Positions 5,908 to 14,139 of a stretch of DNA of 15,158 bases are shown here, in pieces. The translations under genes were made by a program, and so were the position numbers. This DNA is from Nitrososphaeraceae archaeon (GTDB lineage Archaea; Thermoproteota; Nitrososphaeria; Nitrososphaerales; Nitrososphaeraceae): positions 1-15,158 of the forward strand of contig JAICHH010000028.1 in assembly GCA_025922715.1 (NCBI GenBank), given 5' to 3'. Each line of letters starts with the position of its first letter. The stretch's first letter is position 1. Below the pieces are notes generated by a model. That model worked only from the letters and a program-made list of their open reading frames with translations, was not told where the DNA came from and ran no database searches.

Positions 5908-8900
5908 ATAGCAGGTTTATAAGGTCTTGAAAATCTAGACTTCGATTTTGGATCATATTTTTCCTTTTCTTCTTCTGAGTAAACAATTATTTGAATATTT
6001 TCAAATTCGATTTCTTTAGATATTAGATTCTCTGAATCTTTTATTATAGAAATTTCATCCAATGAGTTCAAATTTAATCTGTTACTTCTTGATTCAACAG
6101 GTTCAGAAAGAATATCTTCTATAGTTTTTTTAACAAAAGATGGATCCTTTTTTGCATAAGAAGATTCAGGCTCTTGTATTAATTTTTTCATTATACTTCC
6201 AAAATTTCTTTCATTAGTTAAAGTAATTATTTTAAGAATTTTCTGATAAATTTTTTGTTTACTAGATGAAGAACAATATATATATATAGTACGTGGTAAT
6301 TTTTTAGTTACTTTAATAATATTAGATATATCTAATGTTAATTTTTTTATGAATTCATCTGATTCCTCTGATAATGGATCAATCTTTTCATTGAAAACAG
6401 TGGGCCATTTTGAAGAAACAACGGAAGATCGATTACCTAAACTATTCCAAATTTCTTCAGATATAAATGGAGCAAATGGAGATAATAATTTTATTCTGAT
6501 AGAAAAACAAAGAATTAGTATCTTATTCACCATATTATCATTACTTCGTTTTTTAGCATTAATTCTTTTTTTATACCAATGAATATGTTGATCGAAAACA
6601 TACAAGATATTATGAAGAGCTTCTCGTATACGTAATGTTTCCATAGATCTGGTAACATTATTTATTAGCCTTTGTAATTTACTTATTAACCATCTATCTT
6701 CTAACTCCAAAGGATATTCGTTTTCAGATATATCTACATAAAGTAATTCATCTAATGATAAATTTGGGTTTGATACTTTATTGTAAAAATTAGAAGTCAA
6801 AATCTGTTGTGAAAGAGTGTAGAATTCTAATAATTTTATTCTGATAGATCTTGCAGTATCAAAGGAAAAATCTGCGTCCTGAAGAAGCTCAGATGAAATC
6901 AATATTGCTAGTCTAATTGTATCTGCTCCATATTCTTGTATTGCCGTTCTTAAAGGTATTATATTTCCTAATGATTTTGACATCTTTTTTCCTTCCATTA
7001 AAACAGAACCATTGACGACTATCTGGTGTGGCCAAAACTTCTTTTCAAAAATAGCAATATGATTAAAAATAAAGAAAGAAAGATGATTCGGGACCAAATC
7101 TCGTCCAGAATGTCGAGAATCAACTGGATAAAAATAAATAAATTCATTTCTAATTTCTTGTATCAATGATATGGAAAGATTACAATTTTTTGCTACCTCA
7201 TGAACATTTCCAATACCTAATAGTATATAGTCAAAAAAAGATTCATCAATATTATTTAGACTTTTTTTCATTGAGTATTTTTGTTCATTAACGAACTTTG
7301 AGATTATATAATAAGCCATGTAAATAACTGAATCAGATAAGCTTTCTATTATCCATTCATGATCCCATGGAAGTTTCGTTCCAAGACCTGATTTCCTTGC
7401 ACAAGCTCTTTCCTTTAACCAGTCAACTACATTGTGAAATTCTTGTCTAAGATCCTCAGGAAGAATACTTACTTCATCTATATAATTATGTACTTTATGC
7501 TTCCATTCTTTATCTTTATAATTAATAAACCATTGATCATTCAGTAACTTGACAAAACATTCATTACCACATCTACAATTAATTGGTTTATTAACGAATT
7601 CATAAAAAATTTCAGCTAAGTTTTTTGTAGCAAGCAAATAATTTTTTATTTCTTCTTTAGCTAATTGAACATCCATTCCAGCATATTTTCCTGTATTAGG
7701 TAACATTCTGCCTTGGTAATATTCTAGATGATAGACTTCATTTGTTGCTTTTTCCAGACCTAAATCTGATTGATTGTTAATTTTGAACTTTGATATTGCA
7801 TCTTCTACACATAATATTAAACTATTGTCATTTACATTAGCTTCTTGAATTTCTATAATTTTTATCGGATTGATTTGTGATAAGTCAATATTAAATGATA
7901 GTAAATTTGTTTCTTTTTTTAAGTCGATAAGGGCTTGAAAATCATATGGAGCATGACCAGGCACCGACATTACTATTCCAGTTCCTGTATCAGGTTTTAC
8001 AAATTTTGCCGGAAGAATAGGAATATTTACATTACTAATAATATTTGTTGCAAATTTACCAATTAATTCATTTCCTTTGATGGTTCTATTGATTTTTATA
8101 CTATGATTAAGAAATTCTAATTTTGTTGACGCCTCTTTAGTAACAATCCATTGTTCAGCATTATTATCTACATCTATTATAAAGTATTCAATATCAGGAT
8201 TTACCCAAAGATTTGTGACTCCAAATATAGTTTCAGGTCTTAAAGTAGCAGTAGGAAGTATTATATCATTATCATCTAACCTAAACTTTATTAGGACATA
8301 TTCACTAAATTCTGGTTCTACATCTCCAATAGTATCATGTTGACTTACAGGGTTTTTATCATAGGGACACCATCCAACAGGATGAGAGCCTTGTACAATT
8401 AACCCTTTTTTTTGTAATGTTTTAAACTGCCAAGTAATGAATTTTGAATATAACATATCAATGGTTGTAAATTCTCGTCGCCAATCAATAGAATAACCCA
8501 TATCTTGCATTCCTAATTTTATCTCATTATGAAAAAATTTTGCAATATTTTCTGGTTCTATAAATGATTTGATGATATTTTCAGGGACATTATATAAATT
8601 TTTAAAAGTTCCAATTAAATCTTGATCTTCTGCGATTACTCTTTTTGACATAGCTAAGATAGGAGTTCCCGTATAGTGAAATCCCATTGGAAATAATACA
8701 TTATAGCCTTTCATTCTCATATATCTAGCATGAACATCAGCTAGTGAATATGTTCTCCCATGTCCTATATGCTGCGGGGAATTAGGATAGGGAAATGCAA
8801 CAGTTATGAAATATTTTTTTTTATTAGTATTATCATAATCAGCTTCAAAAAGATGTTCTTCTTTCCATCTAGACTTCCATTTTGTCTCCAGTTCTTTCCA

Positions 8901-8936
8901 ATTAATACTATTATCATTTATTTCTTTACTATCCAA
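5895..8936 (-). CDS. leuS: Leucyl-tRNA synthetase (archaeal/eukaryal type)
   Basis: Charges tRNA-Leu with leucine in the cytosol. With a TTG start at 8936 the protein has 1013 residues. Class I signatures are PQHIGHGRT (about 54-62) and MEGKKMSKSLGN (KMSKS about 651-655). The CP1 editing domain that hydrolyses mischarged tRNA shows TLRPETIFG (about 231-239) and GTGIVMSVPGHAPYDF (about 318-333). A CRCGNEC cluster (about 454-460) suggests zinc; WLKERACARKSGLGTKLPWD and DSRHSGRDLVPNHLSFF are typical of archaeal LeuRS. The anticodon-binding domain and the archaeal C-terminal extension follow, ending PYKPAIYLE. An in-frame ATG at 8969 lies inside alaS and would add eleven residues. I prefer TTG because AGAGGTGA sits seven bases before it. 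The gene is second in an alaS-leuS pair and overlaps the small membrane protein gene at its 3' end. Confidence 0.96.
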   Translation of the reverse strand: MDSKEINDNSINWKELETKWKSRWKEEHLFEADYDNTNKKKYFITVAFPYPNSPQHIGHGRTYSLADVHARYMRMKGYNVLFPMGFHYTGTPILAMSKRVIAEDQDLIGTFKNLYNVPENIIKSFIEPENIAKFFHNEIKLGMQDMGYSIDWRREFTTIDMLYSKFITWQFKTLQKKGLIVQGSHPVGWCPYDKNPVSQHDTIGDVEPEFSEYVLIKFRLDDNDIILPTATLRPETIFGVTNLWVNPDIEYFIIDVDNNAEQWIVTKEASTKLEFLNHSIKINRTIKGNELIGKFATNIISNVNIPILPAKFVKPDTGTGIVMSVPGHAPYDFQALIDLKKETNLLSFNIDLSQINPIKIIEIQEANVNDNSLILCVEDAISKFKINNQSDLGLEKATNEVYHLEYYQGRMLPNTGKYAGMDVQLAKEEIKNYLLATKNLAEIFYEFVNKPINCRCGNECFVKLLNDQWFINYKDKEWKHKVHNYIDEVSILPEDLRQEFHNVVDWLKERACARKSGLGTKLPWDHEWIIESLSDSVIYMAYYIISKFVNEQKYSMKKSLNNIDESFFDYILLGIGNVHEVAKNCNLSISLIQEIRNEFIYFYPVDSRHSGRDLVPNHLSFFIFNHIAIFEKKFWPHQIVVNGSVLMEGKKMSKSLGNIIPLRTAIQEYGADTIRLAILISSELLQDADFSFDTARSIRIKLLEFYTLSQQILTSNFYNKVSNPNLSLDELLYVDISENEYPLELEDRWLISKLQRLINNVTRSMETLRIREALHNILYVFDQHIHWYKKRINAKKRSNDNMVNKILILCFSIRIKLLSPFAPFISEEIWNSLGNRSSVVSSKWPTVFNEKIDPLSEESDEFIKKLTLDISNIIKVTKKLPRTIYIYCSSSSKQKIYQKILKIITLTNERNFGSIMKKLIQEPESSYAKKDPSFVKKTIEDILSEPVESRSNRLNLNSLDEISIIKDSENLISKEIEFENIQIIVYSEEEKEKYDPKSKSRFSRPYKPAIYLE

Positions 8937-8943
8937 ATTATTT

Positions 8944-8951
8944 TCACCTCT
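8944..8951 (-). promoter_or_regulatory. Strong Shine-Dalgarno site for leuS, containing the alaS stop codon
   Basis: On the minus strand the site is AGAGGTGA, matching the anti-Shine-Dalgarno tail of archaeal 16S rRNA, seven bases before the TTG at 8936. Its last three bases, TGA, are the stop codon of alaS. This decides the leuS start and implies that ribosomes ending alaS can re-initiate on leuS. Confidence 0.8.
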
Positions 8952-11691
8952 TGAGTGTTTTATTAACATATATTTCTGATGAATTTAACACCTCTTCAAT
9001 TCTATTCTTAAATCTACCTCCTCCTTGACCAAACTTTGAATCTCCTCCTCCAGAGCCGCCTAAACTAATAGAGAAGACTTTTGCTATTTTTCCTGCATTA
9101 AAACCATATTTTCTTGCAGTTTCACCAACAAAAACTATTACGCGTATGCCTTCTCCTTCTCCTTTGGAGATTAGTGAAATATATATGAGAAAAGGATCAA
9201 GGTTAATGGATTTTTCTCCGATTGTAATATGGAATTCTTCATCTAATTCATCATCATATGTTGTAAATAATTTCACCCCATTTGATGATATTTGTTTACT
9301 ATTAGTGGATGTAGATTTGGCTATAATTGGAGAAGTTTTTCGTAAAAGAATTTTTATCTTTGTTTTAAGCTTTTCTGACTCATCTAAATGTTTTTTGAAT
9401 GAATGTGTTAGTTTTTCTTTACTAGAACCTAATGATTGAGTAATAAATGAAATATTTCTATCCTGATTTTTAATGTAATCTATAGCAGCCTTTCCCGCAA
9501 CAAATTCTAATCGAACAACACCATCCTGAATTCTTTCTGATTTGAGAATTTTAATTAAACCTAATTCACCTGTTCTATTGACATGTGTTCCTCCACATGC
9601 TTCAATGTCAAATTCACTTATTTTCACTATTCGTACTTTATTTGATGGAACTACTCCACCTTGATATATACGAAAGGAAAATTTTTGTTCACTTTCTCCT
9701 CTCTCATATTCTTTTATATTTACATCAAGGTTTTTCATTACAATTTCGTTAGCAGTTTTTTCGATTCTTTCAACTTCTTCTTTATTTAATGCAGAATGGT
9801 GAGTTATGTCAAGTCTTCCATAATTAACATCTTTAAAGGCAGAGTTTTGCCACACCCATGAACCAAGTGTAGTTCTTGATGAAGAATTTAATATATGAGT
9901 AGCTGTATGATGTTTTGTTATTGAATCGCGTCTTGCCTCATCTAATCTACATTTAATCCGTAGCCCCTCTGAAAGAGATGATAAATTTTCTACCCTATGA
10001 AGGACAATATCTCCTTGTTTTATGACTTCTAAGACTTTAACATCACCAATCATTCCCTTATCAGGTTCTTGCCCTCCTCCTCTTGGATAGAAAGATGTTT
10101 GATCTAAAATTACATAATTTTCTTTTATTTTTATGATTTGAGCATAAAATTCTCGGATGGAAGAATCTTCATAATACAATAATCTAGTAGGAGGTAACCC
10201 TTCCAATCCTTCTATTGACGGAGAGTAAAGAGACTTTTGGTTAATATTATGTAATTCTGATAGTTTCACGTAAAAATTCGAAGGTATCTCATTTATTACA
10301 TTGATTTCTTTAAGAAAGTCAGGAGTAATACCATCGGATTCATACAATCTTATAAGGTCATCTACCGTTGGTTGTTTGTTATTCTTACGTATTGTCGATG
10401 CAATATCATTCATTCGTTGTCTTGTGCTTGCATATCTCTCAGATTCAAGTTTAAGAATGGTATAAACCTCTTGCTTATTTTCCTCTAGTTCAGGATACAT
10501 ATTTTTCAGATATTCTACGTGTGTATCAATTAGATCTTCAATTTTTATATTCCATTTGAATCTTTCAATAATAGATAAAACTCGACGTAAAAGAATTCTA
10601 AGGTTATAACCTCCTCCTACATTAGAAGGTAATGATCCATCAGAAATAGCAAATAACAAAGTCCTAGTGTGATCTGCTATTGTATAAATTGCCTCATATG
10701 GAGATACAATTTTTTCGAGATGTTCAAATGGTATTCTCATCTCTTGAGCAATAGTTTTTTTCAATTTTTTTATTTTATCAGATGAATCATCTTCAATATT
10801 GTTGAATTTACTAGATACTAATTTAAAATAATTTGATAGAAAATTTTCATCCTTTTGAACTTCAATAAAATTTTCTAAATATTTTATAACTGATCCAAAT
10901 GAACAATCATAACTGGTTGGAGTACCCATAGTAATCCATGAGAATCGTTCCAAGCCTGCACCCATATCAATAATCTTATTTTTCATAATTCTATAGTTAT
11001 TTTCATCTCCTTCGAATTCTGTAAAAACAGCATTACCAAGTTCAAGACCACGTACAAAATACTCTAAAGAACACCCAAAAGCTCCTGCACCCATCCAAAT
11101 ATCTTCCACAAAAGTAATCTCTTCAGGTTTTATTCCCAAAACATTAGTTAATAATCCAAAGTCTAAGTCAATGCAACGATCCTTCCAATATCCTCCAGAT
11201 GCATCTGCATTACATGTTTGACCAATCATACAGAAACTAGTGTAATGACGGCCGCTTACCCCCACGTTTTCAACGTCATTGAATCTTAAACACATTTGTG
11301 GTACTACTAAAGGGTTTGACGGCAATTCAAAAATAACTTTATTATTCATTATTCTTTGAAAATCCACTATTGATGCAATTGTAAAATAAAGATCTTCTCG
11401 CCACCTACAGACTACAGGGTATCGTCTTACAATGGAATGATCATTTGATTGAAAATATTTTTCAATTTCCTTCCATGCTCCTATATAATCTAGTCTTTTA
11501 TTGGTAGGAGGATTTCCTATAAAGTTATATGCCTCATGGTCAGGACAGATATTTTTATCTATAAGCGACCAAAAAAATTTTTCACAAGATATACATTTGT
11601 TTCGTTTAAAACCTAATCTATCAAATAAGGAAACTCTATAATATTTATCAGGATCAGATGAAAATAGAGTAGAAATCTCTTTTTTACCCAA
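8944..11691 (-). CDS. alaS: Alanyl-tRNA synthetase (archaeal type)
   Basis: Charges tRNA-Ala. The 915-residue protein has the archaeal plan: an N-terminal Cys/His cluster (C33, C36, C49, H52) before the class II catalytic core (GRHYTSFCMIGQ at 147-158; DIWMGAGAFGCSLEYF at 197-212), a tRNA-recognition region around 330-450, and the editing domain with zinc ligands in HHTATH (594-599) and CGGTH (699-703), which clears Ser- and Gly-tRNA-Ala. RGGGQEPDKG (537-546) belongs to the same editing fold. The C-Ala domain ends in a glycine-rich loop (SLGGSGGGDSKFGQGGGRF, 876-894). The start is TTG at 11691, translated MGKKEIS. A TATA-like element at 11716-11723 is centred about 28 bases upstream, so the mRNA may be leaderless. 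The stop codon lies in the leuS ribosome binding site, making alaS-leuS an operon. Confidence 0.97.
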   Translation of the reverse strand: MGKKEISTLFSSDPDKYYRVSLFDRLGFKRNKCISCEKFFWSLIDKNICPDHEAYNFIGNPPTNKRLDYIGAWKEIEKYFQSNDHSIVRRYPVVCRWREDLYFTIASIVDFQRIMNNKVIFELPSNPLVVPQMCLRFNDVENVGVSGRHYTSFCMIGQTCNADASGGYWKDRCIDLDFGLLTNVLGIKPEEITFVEDIWMGAGAFGCSLEYFVRGLELGNAVFTEFEGDENNYRIMKNKIIDMGAGLERFSWITMGTPTSYDCSFGSVIKYLENFIEVQKDENFLSNYFKLVSSKFNNIEDDSSDKIKKLKKTIAQEMRIPFEHLEKIVSPYEAIYTIADHTRTLLFAISDGSLPSNVGGGYNLRILLRRVLSIIERFKWNIKIEDLIDTHVEYLKNMYPELEENKQEVYTILKLESERYASTRQRMNDIASTIRKNNKQPTVDDLIRLYESDGITPDFLKEINVINEIPSNFYVKLSELHNINQKSLYSPSIEGLEGLPPTRLLYYEDSSIREFYAQIIKIKENYVILDQTSFYPRGGGQEPDKGMIGDVKVLEVIKQGDIVLHRVENLSSLSEGLRIKCRLDEARRDSITKHHTATHILNSSSRTTLGSWVWQNSAFKDVNYGRLDITHHSALNKEEVERIEKTANEIVMKNLDVNIKEYERGESEQKFSFRIYQGGVVPSNKVRIVKISEFDIEACGGTHVNRTGELGLIKILKSERIQDGVVRLEFVAGKAAIDYIKNQDRNISFITQSLGSSKEKLTHSFKKHLDESEKLKTKIKILLRKTSPIIAKSTSTNSKQISSNGVKLFTTYDDELDEEFHITIGEKSINLDPFLIYISLISKGEGEGIRVIVFVGETARKYGFNAGKIAKVFSISLGGSGGGDSKFGQGGGRFKNRIEEVLNSSEIYVNKTLKR

Positions 11692-11715
11692 ATTATGCTA
11701 ACGATTATTATTATC

Positions 11716-11723
11716 TATATTAA
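11716..11723 (-). promoter_or_regulatory. TATA box of alaS-leuS, leaderless spacing
   Basis: TTAATATA on the minus strand is centred about 28 bases upstream of the alaS TTG at 11691. This fits a leaderless or nearly leaderless transcript. It lies in the 95-base gap after thioredoxin, so alaS-leuS need not depend on read-through from that gene. Confidence 0.4.
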
Positions 11724-11739
11724 TGCTTTTACGAATACA

Positions 11740-11765
11740 GAAATAAAAACTACCCTCAAATTAAA
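11740..11765 (-). terminator. T-rich 3' region of the thioredoxin gene
   Basis: Read in the thioredoxin direction the sequence after its stop is T-rich, ending in a GTTTTTATTTC tract at about 11740-11750. It probably terminates the thioredoxin transcript before the alaS promoter. It also contains one arm of an inverted repeat (11747-11765) described separately. Confidence 0.35.
11747..11765 (+). repeat. Inverted repeat arm, 3' side of thioredoxin
   Basis: The minus strand reads TTTAATTTGAGGGTAGTTT. It matches the plus strand at 12133-12151 in 17 of 19 positions, so the two form an inverted pair around trxA. A similar core, TACCCTCAAGTTAA, recurs at 12341-12354 in the same orientation as this arm (13 of 14). 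Confidence 0.6.
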
Positions 11766-11786
11766 TAAAATGAAATGAAATTAATG

Positions 11787-12128
11787 TTAATTCTTGGTTA
11801 AAGATTCTTCGATGAATTTTTGATAGGCTTCTTTAGGAGCAGCACCGACAGTTCTCGCAATTTCCTTACCATCCTTGAATAATAGCAATGAGGGTATAGA
11901 ATGAATTCCATATTTTACTGCAATCTCTTGATTTTCATCTACGTTAAGCTTTACAGTTTTTACTTTTCCTTCAAGAGTTTTTGATAATTGTTCTACGGCT
12001 GGTCCTACCATTCTACAAGGCCCACACCATTCCGCCCAAAAATCAACAAAAACAGGTAATTGTGATTGTAATACTTCTTTTTCCCAGGATGCATTGTTCA
12101 CTTGAGATACACTATGTTCAGTTCCCAT
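11787..12128 (-). CDS. trxA: Thioredoxin
   Basis: A 113-residue classical thioredoxin, a cytosolic dithiol reductase for ribonucleotide reductase, peroxiredoxins and other disulfides. The active site WCGPC is at 34-38, preceded by VFVDFWAE and followed by RMVGP. The cis-proline loop SIPSLLLF (77-84, Pro79) and the glycine of VGAAP near the C-terminus complete the fold. There is no signal peptide or extra domain. The ATG at 12128 gives a short polar leader (MGTEHSVSQVNNASWE) before the first strand, a normal length. A TATA-like element at 12177-12185 predicts a leader of about 26 bases. An imperfect inverted repeat flanks the gene, with one arm in the leader and the other just after the stop. 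It stands upstream of alaS on the same strand, with a decayed transposase beyond it. Which reductase partners it cannot be seen here. Confidence 0.96.
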   Translation of the reverse strand: MGTEHSVSQVNNASWEKEVLQSQLPVFVDFWAEWCGPCRMVGPAVEQLSKTLEGKVKTVKLNVDENQEIAVKYGIHSIPSLLLFKDGKEIARTVGAAPKEAYQKFIEESLTKN

Positions 12129-12132
12129 ATAT

Positions 12133-12151
12133 TTTAATTTGAGTGTAGGTT
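12133..12151 (+). repeat. Inverted repeat arm, 5' leader of thioredoxin
   Basis: TTTAATTTGAGTGTAGGTT, 17 of 19 identical to the reverse complement of 11747-11765. It lies 5-23 bases before the thioredoxin ATG and would fill most of the predicted leader, so the two ends of the mRNA could pair. Part of the match is low-complexity AT; the GAGxGTAG core is the informative part. Confidence 0.6.
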
Positions 12152-12176
12152 ATTTGAATCATACTAAAAATGCAAA

Positions 12177-12185
12177 TTATAAAAA
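12177..12185 (-). promoter_or_regulatory. TATA box of thioredoxin
   Basis: TTTTTATAA on the minus strand is centred about 53 bases before the ATG at 12128. Standard spacing puts transcription start near 12154 and a leader of about 26 bases. It is one of the better TATA matches in the window. Confidence 0.45.
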
Positions 12186-12340
12186 TAGTTATTGAACTCA
12201 GATAAATGTATGAACCGTATTTTATTGGGATTAAATAATAATATGGCTCTTAAGTTAAGAAAAATAGATGCATGGAATTGAAAAAATCTTGTAAAAGTAA
12301 GCACAGAACATAATAGAATTATATAATATGACTATTACTT

Positions 12341-12354
12341 TACCCTCAAGTTAA
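12341..12354 (+). repeat. Third copy of the thioredoxin-flanking motif
   Basis: TACCCTCAAGTTAA differs by one base from TACCCTCAAATTAA at 11751-11764. It sits at the left edge of the recognisable transposase relic. It may be a remnant of an element end or a chance AT-rich match. Confidence 0.4.
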
Positions 12355-12949
12355 CAGGGCAAATAATAAGATAAAAATTCTATCTCTAAACGTTACTACA
12401 GAAAATGCACATGATTCAAAAGTATTACCTATACTAATGCATGATATTGTTAGACAACAGAATATAGATGTGAGTACTATGATAGCAGATGGTTAGTATG
12501 AAAATAACAAGATATTCCAATTCTTTCATTCAATGATATTAAATCGGCAATAAAGGTAAGAAAGAATGCAAGAATTATAAAGGATAATCACTAATCACTA
12601 TAAAAGAAATATTTCAGTATGGGAACAGAAAACTGATCTTGACAAATGGAAAGATAGCGTATGTTATGGACAAAGATGGATAGTAGAAATAGTATTTTCC
12701 TGCATCAATAGAATGTTTGGAGAATATGTTACTGCCATTAGATTTGAGAATATGATAAAGGAGATTATACTGAAAGCATCATTGTATAACTGGTTTCAAA
12801 GTATAATTGTGATACGATTAAGTAGTTATATTAGAATAAATAATGATTATCTAAATGAGTTGCACAACAGAGCACACAACAAAGCATTAATAGCAATAAC
12901 TAACCTGCCTTTGGATTATGCCATATATGGTGGTATATTTTTGAAATAA
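12350..12949 (+). pseudogene. Decayed IS5-type DDE transposase, C-terminal part
   Basis: Pieces of one transposase can be joined across frames. The first frame reads ILSLNVTTENAHDSKVLPIL and then IADG, carrying the probable second catalytic Asp, but meets an amber TAG at 12494. Near 12524 a one-base loss shifts to a frame reading SFNDIKSAIKVRKNARI. A 7-bp tandem duplication at 12585-12600 returns to the first frame, which reads ISVWEQKTDLDKWKDSV, then GQRWIVEIVFSCINRMFGEY with the probable catalytic Glu (RWIVE), and ASLYNWFQS. Recognisable similarity fades after about 12802, although the frame stays open to 12949. The N-terminal half is missing; around 12270-12300 a frame reads AWN-stop-KNLVK, perhaps a scrap of the start. 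No terminal inverted repeats or target duplication were identified. The gene is inactive. The family call is from remembered motif layout. Confidence 0.8.
12585..12600 (+). repeat. 7-bp tandem duplication inside the transposase relic
   Basis: AATCACT occurs twice in direct succession (12586-12592, 12593-12599; period 7 holds from 12585 to 12600). Removing one copy joins KDNH to YKRNISV in one frame, so the duplication is a clear frameshift lesion. Confidence 0.85.
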
Positions 12950-12960
12950 GATAAGATAAG
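12946..12960 (+). repeat. ATAAG pentamer repeated three times
   Basis: Three perfect copies of ATAAG overlap the end of the open frame of the relic. The rest of the gap to 13160 is AT- and T-rich sequence with a short direct repeat at 13098-13134; I see no gene or RNA in it. Confidence 0.7.
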
Positions 12961-13097
12961 GTAAAAAGAGAAAAAACAAAACTTTTTCTTAATATATTTT
13001 TCTTATAATTATATTATAAATTTTTGCTCTATTATAATAGTTAGAAAATTTAATGATATTGAAAAAAATAGGTTTTATTAGTTGTTGTAAGTACATA

Positions 13098-13134
13098 GAT
13101 AGGTAACATATTCACTTACCGATATGGGTAACAT
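13098..13134. repeat. Short direct repeat downstream of the NHL gene
   Basis: GATAGGTAACAT (13098-13109) and GATATGGGTAACAT (13121-13134) share GGTAACAT and flank a CACTTACC segment that can pair weakly with the GGTAA of the first copy. They lie 27 or more bases beyond the NHL gene stop, between it and the transposase relic. Function unknown. Confidence 0.5.
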
Positions 13135-13160
13135 TTTATTTTGTTTTTTTGATTGAAAAA

Positions 13161-14117
13161 TTATTTATCAAATACTTGTATTCGTGAATTTCCTGTATCA
13201 GCTACAAAGACCTTTCCTTGAGGATCTATTGCTATATCTTCTGGTCTATTGAACTGTCCATCTTGTTTTCCTTTCGATCCGAATTTGCTTATGAATTTTC
13301 CATCTTTATCAAATACTTGAAAATTAGTTGATGTTTTATCTACAACAAAAACTAGATCTTGCTTTTCATAATAGTCTATCCCAGGGGCAGTACCTGAAAA
13401 CTGTCCTGATCCATTTCCTAATGATCCCCACTGTCTTATAAAATTAAAGTTTTCATCAAAAACTTGAACTCTGGAATTTTTCATGTCAGTTACATACATT
13501 GTGTTATTGGAATCAAAGACTATTCCATGTGGTTCAAGGAACTCTCCTGCTGCAGAACCTTTAGAACCATATGACTCTATAAATTTGCCATTCTCATCAA
13601 ATTTTAAAATTTGATGTGCATTTTTATCAGTTAAATAGACATATCCATTTGAATCTATAGATAACTGATGTGGGGTTCTTTCAGCACCTCTACCACCAGT
13701 ATCTTCAAATCCCCATTTTAAAATAAATTTACCATCAGGAGTAAATTTCTGTACTCTGTGGTTTGTGAGTTCTAGTGTGTAAATAAATTGGCCAGATGGA
13801 TCTACATATACATCATGCAATTTATCGAATTGTCCATCCCCAGATCCTTCTTCTCCCCATTGTAAAATAAATTTACCATCTAAATTATATTTTTGAATCC
13901 TGTCATTACCAGTATCTGTTACGTATACATTTCCTTCTTTATCAATATCAATACTATGAGGGGCACTTAATTCTCCATCATTACTTTCTTTTCCTCCAAA
14001 TTTAGTTAAAAATTGGTATTCTGTTGTAGTATTGCTTTCACCAAAAATATTTTCATAAAATAATATACTATAAAAGGAAATAAAGAAAATCCCATACATT
14101 AAAAAATATTTAATCAT
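13161..14117 (-). CDS. Secreted or membrane-anchored NHL-repeat six-bladed beta-propeller
   Basis: The 318-residue protein begins with a hydrophobic segment (MIKYFLMYGIFFISFYSIL, about 1-20) that acts as a signal peptide or anchor. The rest is six NHL blades of about 45-48 residues. Each has a P-x-x-I/V-x-I/V-D turn, a VYVTD-like strand and an RIQKF/RVQVF-like strand ending in GKFI..WG, for example VYVTDTGNDRIQKYNLDGKF (64-83), MYVTDMKNSRVQVF (207-220) and VFVADTGNSRIQVFDK (303-318). The spacer SGDGQF or KQDGQF recurs. NHL propellers bind proteins, polymers or metals; no catalytic residues or extra domain can be identified, so no function is assigned. The gene stands alone, with an excellent TATA box at leaderless distance. 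Blades are diverged enough not to suggest recent duplication. Family confident, role unknown. Confidence 0.9.
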   Translation of the reverse strand: MIKYFLMYGIFFISFYSILFYENIFGESNTTTEYQFLTKFGGKESNDGELSAPHSIDIDKEGNVYVTDTGNDRIQKYNLDGKFILQWGEEGSGDGQFDKLHDVYVDPSGQFIYTLELTNHRVQKFTPDGKFILKWGFEDTGGRGAERTPHQLSIDSNGYVYLTDKNAHQILKFDENGKFIESYGSKGSAAGEFLEPHGIVFDSNNTMYVTDMKNSRVQVFDENFNFIRQWGSLGNGSGQFSGTAPGIDYYEKQDLVFVVDKTSTNFQVFDKDGKFISKFGSKGKQDGQFNRPEDIAIDPQGKVFVADTGNSRIQVFDK

Positions 14118-14139
14118 CTCATATTAGTATTAATTATTA

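Noticed and set aside
6349..6582. Plus-strand frame opposite leuS
   Set aside because: Antisense shadow of the LeuRS C-terminal region; the hydrophobic end comes from AT-rich codons read backwards.
8760..8954. Plus-strand hydrophobic frame opposite the leuS 5' end
   Set aside because: Phe/Ile-rich product caused by reading Lys/Asn codons on the opposite strand; no independent support.
9146..9439. Plus-strand frame opposite the alaS 3' end
   Set aside because: Fully inside the alaS C-Ala domain, with no motif or promoter.
11787..12951. Thioredoxin as cargo of the neighbouring insertion element
   Set aside because: The relic is too decayed and without defined ends, and trxA looks like an ordinary host gene; the flanking inverted repeat is recorded as a separate weak observation.
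12130..13160. Possible tRNA, CRISPR or other RNA gene in the largest gap
   Set aside because: No cloverleaf, GTTCRA box, spaced repeats or GC-rich island is visible; the content is explained by transposase remains and AT-rich sequence.
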